DNA from: Prunus persica
Taxonomy: Eukaryota > Streptophyta > Magnoliopsida > Rosales > Rosaceae
NCBI RefSeq assembly: GCF_000346465.2
Contig: NC_034014.1
Coordinates: 2,036,854-2,100,853 of the forward strand
Length of the DNA stretch: 64,000 nucleotides
Reading direction: 5' to 3'
Every line of letters starts with the position of its first letter. Positions within the stretch are counted from its first letter, which is position 1. Made by a program: the position numbers and the translations under genes. Positions 21,472 through 30,750 of the stretch are shown here, piece by piece. The notes below the pieces were generated by a model. It was not told the DNA's origin and ran no database searches. It worked only from the letters and a program-made list of their open reading frames with translations.

Positions 21472-24400
21472 TCACCCATATGGATCCGAGATTGGTTGAC
21501 GCTGTCCATGAGCAAAATCATTTGAAAATTGAGTCTCAGATTCTTTCCATGAGCTGCTTGATTCCTTCCCAAGAGGAATGGGATATGAAGGGTAGGGAAA
21601 TGGTTGGTTATGAGTATAATGGTAGTTACTACTTCTCACTCTAACAGAGTCTGAAGTTATAGATAACGAATCATCTTCTTGACTTGACAAAATCGCCTTG
21701 CCTCTTTCTCTACGAGTATAGTCCTTCCCTATGGCACAATTCCTGGTCCTGCCCGCCTACTCCTATGGTCCTCATCTTGTGTTGCATGTGTGAAGTTTGC
21801 CTCACCAGTGAAGGGGCTCATAAATTCGGGAGGTGGTCCAACATAGTTTCCATATCCACCACTACCTCCAGCTCCACTATATCCTTCATCATTCCCACCT
21901 CCAGTGGTAGGCGAGTCTCCTGATCTTGTACTAGAGCTATCATTAGTATCAGCGGGATCTTGTGGTTGAGTAGGATTGGAAGAATGAGGAATTCCTTTAT
22001 TTCTTGGTCTTGGGCGCAAAAGTTCTTCCAAAGAGTCAGCGCTGCTAGATCCCACCTCCTCCTCTAATACTCTTTCTACATTTATCCCTTCATTACATGC
22101 TTCTTCAGCAACTCTTAGAGCTAGGTTGCCTTTATCATCATCTAAATGAAGAGGTCTTATCCATTGATAAAGTTGGTTACCTTCTGTATCATCATCTTCA
22201 GCAGCAATATCAAACACATCTAGTGGGTCACCATGGTCGACATGATCTATTTCTGCTTCCTTATCTCGAATTTGAAGCTTCATGTTGTAGTAGCAATAAA
22301 CTAATTTTTCCAACCTACTATGAGCCAACCTATTTCCTTGCTTTGTGTGAATGAGTGCAAATGTACTCCAATTTCTTTCACAAGCAGACGAGGAAGTTGT
22401 TTGTGATAATACTTTGATTGCTAACTTTCTCACAGTTGGTGCATCAGTCCCATACATGATCCACCATTCAGCTGTAATGAAAAATAATGTTGATAAATCT
22501 AATAACTCCAACAAATTCTATTATAAACTGATAGTGAAATATGTTTACACTCACTAGGAGACATTTTTGTTCGAGCAGCAACTGATGTTGGTTCTCCAAA
22601 AGTTCTTCTTGCATCTTTAAACCATGTTAGCTGAATTCAATAAATCGTGTTAGTGTAATCCAACAATGTAATTATTATAATTTAAGTAATTGTATACCTC
22701 ATTTCCAAATTGGCCAACTGCTGGTGATGCAGGGTCTAATTTAGAATATATTTTGTGTACAGCACGTATAAGGGTACCATCGTCTCCAACACCGGGTCTG
22801 TATTGGTATCGAGGATTCAAATAATATGCTGGTCAAAGAAACATATACTATAATAAGAGAAATAATACTTATTCAACTAAAGAAATGAATTGTAAATTAT
22901 GACATAATTTATACCTGCTGCATGCAAATCGTGATATAATGTTTTATACCATTGGTCATTAATTATCTTTATGACCTACCTTGCACCATATTTTTTTTTC
23001 CAATTCCTCCTTCACTACACGCATTAACTCATATATTGCCCCCAGAGTAGGATACACCTCTGTGTCAACGATCCGTAAAACTTTGTAAAGAGGTTCAAAC
23101 ACTTGGCACACATGTTCTGATTGAGTCCAAAAAGAATGATCAAGCACTATACTTTCCACCATACGACCTGTATTTGAGCGGCTGAAATTGTGGTTGGCCC
23201 AATCTTCGCTAGTGAATAGTTGCTTTAACCCTGATTTCTTTTTAAGTAGGCTGTCTAATGCAATATAGTTTGTGGCGAATTGAGTGGTAGCTGGACGAAT
23301 AATTTCTCCTTTGCAAAATTCACGCATCTTTGCCAACAACCAACCGTGATTGTAAATATAATTTGTGATCGTTCTAGCTCTTTTTATGACATTGGAAATA
23401 TTCTCTCTTCCTCATTGCCTCAAACATGAGATCAATACAATGTGCTGCACATGATGTCCAAAATACATTATGATGCTTTATTAACTTTTTTCCGGCTTTG
23501 ACAAATGCAGAACCGTTGTCGGTCACGACTTGGACAACATTATGCTCTCCCACCTCCATGATCACATCCATCAATAGTTTGTAAATATACTTGTAGTTCT
23601 TTATATGGTCTCAAGCATCAACAGACTTCAAAAAAATTGTCTTTCCCTTAGAGTATACCATGAAGTTTATGATAGACAATCTGGTCGGGCCAGCCCATCC
23701 GTCACACATGATTGTGCAACCATTAGTTTCCCACTTTGACCTCAACTTGTTGACATACTCGCTAATGTCTTTATACTCCATTTCCAAATATTTGTTTCTT
23801 ACCTCATAGGGAGTAGGAGGTTGTACTCCAACACTGGCCTGTTGACATCCCAATACCATATTTTTGAAATGATGTGATGATGCCTTCTCAGCAGGGACAT
23901 TGTCATAAATAAAGAACTTGCTAATTAGACGCCCCATTCCCTCCTTCACATTCCCTCCAGTGAAATAACTCCAAACACTCTTTTGGCATGCTTTGGATGA
24001 TTTATATAAACTTGGGGCCATTGGTGGTGTTGGTTGTGATTCCCTAACACTTGCCCCCTGTCTCATCTGTGCACCACCACTTGTCCCGGAAACTTGTGCT
24101 TTATTAGGAAGTTTGTGGAGGTGTTCTCTTTCCCATGCTGACTGTTTGGAGGCACGTAATGCTTGTTTAAAATTGCGTCGCTCTTTAGGTCCCATGTCAT
24201 CATCACATTCATCCTCATCGTCATCATCATCACTGTCAACCGCTTGGCCAATGACTTCTCCTCGTAGTCCAGCTCGAATATTTTCCATTCCATGTGTTTT
24301 CTTTTCCTTCTGGTGTTGTTTATTTTTTAACAATGTGGTGATGAATGCCTTCACTTCTGGGGGAACACTATCGCATCGTTGGACATTATTTCCTGGATCT

Positions 24401-24546
24401 AATCCACTAAGATGATACTTAAGTCGTGTCACTCCACCACTCTTTATTACCCGACCACAATATTTGCAAATTGAGCCATTTTTGTTTCTGCCTATTGGGT
24501 CTCCATGTTCCCAAGCTGGATCACGTTTAACAACTCTACTAGACAT
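21472..24546 (-). pseudogene. hAT transposase with BED zinc finger, inactivated
   Basis: The N-terminus (24546-23611) has a BED-type finger with Cys27, Cys30, His45 and Cys58, an acidic stretch, then a DUF659-type core with SKFFIYDNVPAEKASSHHF and CTIMCDGWAGPTRLSIINF. Further pieces are VVQVVTDNGSAFVKAG and CAAHCIDLMFEAM (23574-23374), ATTQFATNYIALDSLL (23339-22959), and the hATC dimerisation region at 22514-21729 (SSSACERNWSTFALIHTKQGNRL). It is broken by an in-frame TGA near 23611, a frame change near 23400, and a TAG at 21729 after which the same frame continues to 21472. Introns are possible near 22.5-22.9 kb. It encodes no complete enzyme as it stands. Confidence 0.88.
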
Positions 24547-25529
24547 CTTAAACGTACCTATATTTATTTGTCGTAGAAATTAGGTAATTATTTTTGGCCA
24601 AAAAATATAATAGTGACGGTTAGATAAGAGAACCTAAATAATAAAGTTATTCTACGGAAGAATTAAATAGGAAGCAAGGAAAATGATTGTAGGAATTTAA
24701 GTAATTATGAAAATAATATTGAATAATAAAACCTAATAATGAATAATAATCCAATTCGGTAATAAAATAATAAATAACATTAAACATATTAAAATTATCC
24801 TAGGGAATAATTATACAACATTACTTAATTACTTCAAAGAATTAACATGCAAGTATTATTTGGTTCTCATATCACATGCACCAGTTCACACAAATTTTTT
24901 GTTGTTGTATAAATTACAATAACATATATATAAGTTTGTAAACATACCTTAAATATGAAACTCTTTGTGTAAAGGCCAAATAGAATATGCATGGACCAAC
25001 AAGAAAACAATAATGAAACAAGTGTAACAAAATGTAATGGAAGCATATAAAGTCTTTAATAATGAATTTAGAGACAATAAATACACATGTAAGTGACCAA
25101 ATAAAGAATAGAAAAATTAAAAACCACATGTCATTGACTAAGTAAGTAATTGACACAATTTAAAATATAATACCACCCTTAAATTTGGAATAAATAATAA
25201 TAAACATGCAAATTAAATAACAATAATGAATGAGAATAACTTACTATGAACTTGTGGGGAACTTGAGGTTGATAGATGTTGAGAAAAATTATGAGCATTA
25301 TGTTTTGTTTTGGAGAGATGTTGAGAAACAAGAGACGGCATGGGACCATTTGATTTTATTTGTATATATAGAAATATGACTACAACTAATTAGTTAGGTG
25401 AGTGGTTAAATGGTGGGGTGAATGAGTAAGTTGAAACGTGGTGAATAGTTGAAAAGTTGAAACTTGAAAACCAGCTCGCAAGTAGTGTATTATATATATT
25501 AGATTACATAGATTATAATCACAAACTTA

Positions 25530-25597
25530 TGACCAGTGTGGTGGTTAAGAGACTGCAATTTTCGGAGGGGAGCTGGGTTCGAGCCCCAGCGTGCGCA
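25530..25597 (+). repeat. tRNA-like relic inside the hAT right end
   Basis: GTGTGGTGGTTAAGAG resembles an A box and GGTTCGAGCCC is a good B box within a T-arm-like hairpin (GCTGG/CCAGC). No matching acceptor stem is visible, so this is a SINE head or tRNA relic rather than a tRNA gene. Confidence 0.35.
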
Positions 25598-25826
25598 AGA
25601 GACTGCAGTTTAAGTGTTTAATTTTTGAAAGTTCATATCGCGATATTATCGATAATATCGCGATATATTGACCATTTGAAGTTGCCAATTGAACTAAAAT
25701 ATCGTAACCGAAATATCGTCGAAATTATCGCGAAAATTATCGATATATTGACGATATATGGATGGATTTGTGCGAAAATATCGCTGGACAAAAAAAACGA
25801 TAATTTCGCCGAAATACCTCATAACC

Positions 25827-27328
25827 CATAAAAATTCCTTTGCTTGCTTTGCCATCAAACTTCTGTCGGTGTTTCACACCTGGTTTTCTTCCTGTGAAAG
25901 CTTCAAATGGAGTTTTGTCTATAATAGATTCCATAGACAATGGAAAGCATCTATTTCCAACCATTGCTACTTTGGCAACAACATTGTCAAGACTGTTGTC
26001 ATCACATATTAATGCATAGTTTCCTCCAAATAGAATGTAGTACCCATGCTCCATCATTTGTCCTATACTCAACAAATTCTCATCTAGACCAGGGACTAAC
26101 AGCACCTCATTTATATATCTTCTCCCTTTTCTTGTCTCAACTATAAGTGTCCCTTTTCCTGTGGCTTGAACGAGATCACCAGTGCCCATTTTCACTTTGC
26201 AGGTCACTGATTTATCAAGATTGATCAACAAGGACTCTTGAGAGGTCATGTGGTTGCTGCAAGCACTGTCAACAAACCACACAGACTTGCTTGATGCAAT
26301 TGAACTTGCATGACAAGCATAGAACATTGTTCCTGTGGTTACCTCTTCCTCCTTTGCACAGTTTGCAACTTGTTTACCATTGTCACAGTCCTTAGTTAAA
26401 TGACCAAACCTATTGAATTTTCCACACCTAGGTTTGCCTTTGTGCCTGCACACACCAAAATGAAACTTCTGACAAACTTGGCACTGTGGTTTCACACCTC
26501 CTTGACTGCTACTTCCTTGCTTGTTTTGTGAATTGAAACTGTTGTTCCAATTTCCTCCAGAGCCATTATTCCAATTTGAGCGATTATTGTTGTTAAAGTT
26601 TCCACCTTAAGACCAATTTGAGCCCTTTTTGTTCTGTCCTTGCCATTTTTGATTTTGCTTTCCCTGAGAACTTTTGTTAGCTCCAGAAGCTTGATTATTT
26701 CCAACTTTAAGACTGCTAAAAGCTTTCTCAGTTCCTGCCAATTTATCCCTTTCATCATGTAGATCCTCTCTCTTATCATAGTGTCAAGGTCTCTGGTTTC
26801 TTCAATGATTGACACTATGGACTTGTACCTCCTACTTAGACTCATCAACAATTTTTGAACAATCCTTTTCTCTGTTACATCTTCTCCTAGAGATTTCAAG
26901 TTGTTTACAGTTTCAAAAAATCGAGCCAAGTAGTCATCCAGAGATTCAACATCATTCATTCTCAAATATTCAAAATTAGCTCTAATAGGTTGTAGTTTCA
27001 CAGCTCTTACCTTTTTATCTCCTCTGAACTCACTTCTTAGAATTTCCCAAGCACCTTTTGCAGTCTTCTCATTTCTGATGCGTGGAAAGAGTTCATCTGT
27101 TAGTGCTCCTTGAATAAGACTCAAAGCCTTGGCATTTTTGATCTTATCTTCTCTGGAGATAGTAGGTGCTTCCACTGGAATTTCCTCAGCCCCACTCTCT
27201 TCATCTCCAGTGCCTTCAGAGCCTGCTTCCTGCTCAATAATCGGCTGTGGTTGTATTCCAAACTCCATTGCATCCCATAGATCATATGCTATGAGGATAG
27301 TCTCCATTTTGATCCCACCATTTTGATG
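25827..27328 (-). pseudogene. Copia gag / protease / pre-integrase remnant
   Basis: The gag region (27307-26492) carries the UBN2-type core LIQGALTDELFPRIRNEKTAKGAWEIL, here cited in part, with SLDDYLARFFETVNNLKSLG. The nucleocapsid knuckle at about 26430 reads CGKFNRFGHLTKDC, with Phe in place of the second Cys. The protease-like motif is WFVDSACSNHM (DSA where DSG is usual). The GAG-pre-integrase region (PGLDENLLSIGQMMEHGY) jumps directly from RCFPLSME to TPFEAFTGRKPGVKH, so the integrase catalytic core is deleted. The frame then reaches KGIFMGY, where the hAT insertion interrupts it. Gag lacks the usual N-terminal extension. Confidence 0.88.
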
Positions 27329-27437
27329 TGAGTCTCAATGAACCACACAATAAAAGAGCAACCCTTATCCCTTATAGAGATTTCAAGGAAACCCCTTTTC
27401 TCACAGCTCACGCCCCTTCTCTGAAATCAGACCAGGA

Positions 27438-27449
27438 GCTCTGATACCA
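27438..27449 (-). other. Copia primer-binding site (tRNA-iMet)
   Basis: On the minus strand TGGTATCAGAGC directly follows the 5' LTR. This is the standard 12-base complement to the 3' end of plant initiator tRNA-Met used by many Copia elements. Confidence 0.9.
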
Positions 27450-27937
27450 TGTTAGAATTTGGTATTTGGCTTGCTGGTTTTTTTGGTGTCTGATCTACTG
27501 AAGAAAATAAACCTTTTGTAAGAAACGTATGCAGAGGAGAAAAAAACTTAGAGAGAAGAGAATGTTTCAGTCTATTTTTCTTGTATTGCATCAGAGCCAA
27601 AAACACACTATATGCATGACACAAGCTGCCAAAAAACAGATCCTAAAAACTAGGACGCAAGGACTCATCTCCAGCCATTCAAGGTCATTGGAGGCTATGA
27701 TTCTTACACCTAGGCTAGAAATCATTACAGCAGAAAGGACTAAGAGCAGCTAAGAATGATAGCTGTAGAGTTTCTCAAAATAGTAAGAAAACTAGCCATT
27801 GGACATATCCTATAACAGCTATTACTATAAAAGGAAAGTTCTTCAGCTCCTTCGATTGTTCATCCTCTTCACTGTCAATCTGCAGGATTAACATCTGCAA
27901 CTTGATTCAAGACTAGTATGCAACTTAACTCTCAACA
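27450..27937 (-). repeat. 5' LTR of the Copia element
   Basis: 488 bp, the same length as the 3' LTR, with TG...CA ends. It differs at about 17 positions by hand count. A TATAAAAGG box read on the plus strand sits near 27826, but the element is transcribed on the minus strand. Confidence 0.93.
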
Positions 27938-28440
27938 TGCTGATGATGTGTTCTACAATGCATCAATCATTTGGGGGGTCATTGGCCCCCTCAGAATGTT
28001 CACTGACAAAGGAGTCTACCCAGAGCTTAACTGGTTCTTCCTCATTCGCTTATTGGCACCTGTTCCTGTTTGGTTGCTCTCTAAACAATTTCCCAACCAA
28101 AGGTGGATCGAGCTCATAAACATGCCCATTATACTTGGAGCCACAGGTTCCATGCCTCTTGCTAGGGCTGTGAACCATTTGACATGGCTTGCAGTTGGGA
28201 TTTTCTTCAACTTTTATGTGTATAGAAAGTACCAAGGGCTGGTGGGCTAGGCACAACTATATCCTCTCTGCTTCTTTGGATGCTGGTGTGGCCTTCACAG
28301 CAGTTCTGCTATATTTCACCCTCCAATCCAAGGATATCATGGGTCCAAACTGGTGGGGCCAGGAAGCTGATGACCATTGCCCGCTGGCCACGTGTCCCAC
28401 GGCACCGGGTATAGTTGCCAAAGGCTGTCCAGTTCTCTGA

Positions 28441-28899
28441 GATTAATGTAATTCACATGTGCTTGTGCAAATCATATATAGTTAGCCCAAGCCCAGTTCT
28501 GGTTGATTGGTGGTATAGTTATGAAGCTGTAAGTTTGTATTACCTTGAAGTTGCAGACTCAGATTTTATTCTTCTGCAAATTAAATAAGTTACTTAGTGC
28601 TTTGCATAATTTGAAACTGGTCAATGGAAAACATGCTTTAATACTAAAATAAGTGGCATATAATCTTTAAGAAATAACATTATCACATATCAAGCCACCA
28701 AGGCATTTATATATAGTGCAGCCAATATTCTTAGTCTAAGGAGCTAGAGAGGAAGCTTACAGGCTACTTGGAGGATGGGGTCTCTCAAGCCAACTCTTAT
28801 CGGAGAGGTTTCAGTCATCCATTGACCAGTTTTAATGGCTTGCATTGTGATCTACATGCATCCACAATCAAAAATCATCAACATCCGCATAGATGTTGG
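28441..28899. other. 3' flank of OPT pseudogene
   Basis: 28441-28700 matches the 3' flank of the OPT gene at 42.8 kb (45942-46190). From about 28705 the sequence instead matches 41465-41560, upstream of that gene (AGCCAATATTCTTAGTCTAAGG). This is non-coding duplicated DNA marking the junction between repeat units of the OPT cluster. Confidence 0.6.
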
Positions 28900-30750
28900 G
28901 TTCATTTTTATATATGATTTATCATGTCATTCACATAATATTTTGAGTTGGTTCTTGACATTTAATAGCATTTTACTTCCCTTTTGTGTTTTTATAGAAT
29001 TTTAACTTGGTTAGAATGAAAGTGAGCTAAAAATGCATTATTGAACATAAAATCTGTTTTTGCTTATTTTCGTAGGTCGACTTCTTGGCCTTGGATCAGA
29101 GTGTTATGTTGCTCAGATGCCGGGAAGATCTTCAAGAAACTTGTTCCAATGGATGTTGACTACAACATATCCGAATTTGAGCTCCATTGAGAAAGTATAG
29201 CTCAGCCAACCAATCCAACATTGGACCTAACTCTGGAAGTCTGTTTTGGGTCAACTTTTACCCTTACTTGGTGTCATCTCCCTTCTAATTGTTACCACAC
29301 CTCTTGGTGACATTGTAGAGATTTAATTTCAGATTGGTCATAGATTAGAATCTCTCTTTATGTATTAGAACCAAAGTGAAATGATGAAAATGGAGACAAG
29401 TGGAGCATGTGCCAATGACTTTGGGTAAAAGGTGGAGTTTAATATTGAAGAATGAGTTGGCAAGAGAGAGAAGGAGAAAAAAGGAAAGGGCATAAGCCCA
29501 TTGAAGAGGGATTCGACATTTTTGGAGAACAAAGCTGGAGGAGAGCAAAAGAAGAGCCAAGCAAGAATGAGAAGAAGATTTCCACCATTGAAGACCTTGA
29601 GCTTCCATCACCTTCACAAAATCTGTAAACTCTTTCTAGTTTTATTTCAAGTTGTAATTACTATGAACATGAGGAACTAAACTCCATAGCCAGGGCTTAG
29701 GTTGAAGCCCTAAAACATGATTACTCTATTGTTTTGATGTTTGAGTTTATGAATTTCTAGATGTTGTTGATGAATTCCCATTCACCAAAATAATCTATCC
29801 TTGATGTATGTTTTTCTTCGATTGATCACCTTTGAAAGCATGCTTCTTGAGATTGTTGGGATTATATGTACCCTTATGTTTTCCTAAGCAACAAATGGAT
29901 GAAGTAAGAATCATCCATGTGCATTGGTTTTTTGATCATCAATGTGAATTGGTTTCTTGAATGTCTAATGTAAACACCATACTATTAGGGTTCTTGTGAT
30001 GTTCATATTCTCTTTGAACTTAATGGGTTTTCCATGTAATTAATTCGAAGTACTAAGCATACCTAGATTGATTATGTGGAAAGCACGAGCATTATAGCAC
30101 TAGCCCCGCACTCTACTTATATTAGAGAGAATCAATGCGTCTTGATTGCGAACATCTTCATCAACATATTTAGAGTTCATAACTTGAGTGTCCATAGACA
30201 TAAGTAGGATTATTTAGGATGGATTCCGAAAACCCTATTGTTCTCATCATTGTAAGCCACATTTTGAATTTTTTTTTTTTTGTGGTAAAAAAGAACATGA
30301 AATTTGGACAAATGGTTGGAAAGTAATAGGTCAAAAATTGGACAAAGGTAGAAGCTGAAAACAGGGCGCACACTCTGCCTAAAAACGACCGATCGAGCAC
30401 TGCTCACTAGGTGATAAACATGTGATACATAGGTGATACAGTGATGATAACGTAGTGATAGAAAGGTGATAAATGAGTGATAGAAATTCCTAATTGTGTT
30501 TATCTTTGGTTTCTTGTTTTGTTTCATTTCTTTTACTTTTCTTTCTCATTCCTAGTTTCCAATTTGTATCTTACCTTTGTGTCGTGTTAAATAAGTGTTC
30601 TTTACTTACTCAAACGAGAACTTTGTATAGGCCGATAGTTCCTCGTGGGATCGACCATGTACTTACAAATCTATACCCCAATAGAGTAGTGCACTTGTGG
30701 GTATTTTTAATTGAATGATTAGCACATTAATTTGTGCCAATTATTAATAC
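28900..30750. mobile_element. Probable solo LTR (Ty3/gypsy-like)
   Basis: About 1.85 kb with no coding capacity interrupts a block that is otherwise collinear with 41630-41690, so it is an insertion. Its right part has features common in plant gypsy LTR 3' regions: TTCCTCGTGGGATCGACC followed by GTAGTGCACTTGTGGG. I could not fix exact ends or a target duplication, so both bounds are approximate. Confidence 0.4.
30411..30486. repeat. Degenerate GTGATA tandem repeat
   Basis: Six to eight imperfect units of 9-14 bases around GTGATA(A/C/G) (GGTGATAAAC, TGTGATACATA, GGTGATACA and others) within the presumed solo LTR. Confidence 0.6.

Larger units (their letters stand above)
20944..25818 (-). mobile_element. 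hAT DNA transposon inserted in the Copia element
   Basis: A 4.9-kb element flanked by a perfect 8-bp TSD, TCATAACC (20936-20943, 25819-25826), the length typical of hAT. The duplicated bases fall in the Copia sequence for the conserved Gly-Tyr of KGIFMGY, so removing the insert restores Copia continuity. The left end reads inward AAGGTCTAAAATATCG and the right end GGTATTTCGGCGAAATTATCG, an imperfect inverted pair. Both ends are dense in ATATCG/CGATAT motifs over about 100-190 bp. It carries a hAT transposase pseudogene on the minus strand. Confidence 0.9.
18553..27937 (-). mobile_element. Ty1/Copia retrotransposon, defective, with nested hAT
   Basis: A 9.4-kb insertion on the minus strand with two 488-bp LTRs (TGTTAG...CAACA). 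It has a 5-bp TSD (TGCTG), a primer-binding site TGGTATCAGAGC complementary to initiator tRNA-Met beside the 5' LTR, and a purine-rich stretch beside the 3' LTR. Without the hAT insert the Copia part is about 4.5 kb. Gag, protease, reverse transcriptase and RNase H pieces appear in Copia order, but most of the integrase is missing and several stops are present. By hand I count about 17 LTR mismatches (near 3.5%), indicating a fairly recent insertion. Confidence 0.93.
18429..28440 (+). pseudogene. OPT transporter last-exon pseudogene, split by Copia
   Basis: Only the last exon (exon 7) and flanks of an OPT gene are present. Piece one, 18429-18552, encodes [12 protein letters not shown] through EGSPWTCPA. 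Piece two, 27943-28440, resumes at [16 protein letters not shown] and runs to KGCPVL and a stop. The join is interrupted by the Copia element, with TGCTG duplicated on both sides (18548-18552, 27938-27942). The intron sequence before 18429 matches intron 6 of the OPT gene at 42.8 kb from about 18358 on, but the acceptor AG has become GG. A one-base change of frame near 28240 truncates the second piece. Sequence and 3' flank are closest to the gene at 42.8 kb, so this is a partial duplicate of it. Exons 1-6 are absent. Confidence 0.9.

Noticed and set aside
21684..21923. Plus-strand open frames inside the hAT
   Set aside because: They overlap the minus-strand transposase C-terminal region and have no similarity of their own.
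25530..25597. Possible tRNA gene
   Set aside because: A and B boxes are present, but no acceptor stem pairs and no clear anticodon arm is found; kept only as a tRNA-like relic.
16100..25800. CRISPR-like array of ATATCG repeats
   Set aside because: Eukaryotic plant DNA; motifs are short, in both orientations, without uniform spacers, and lie at transposon ends.
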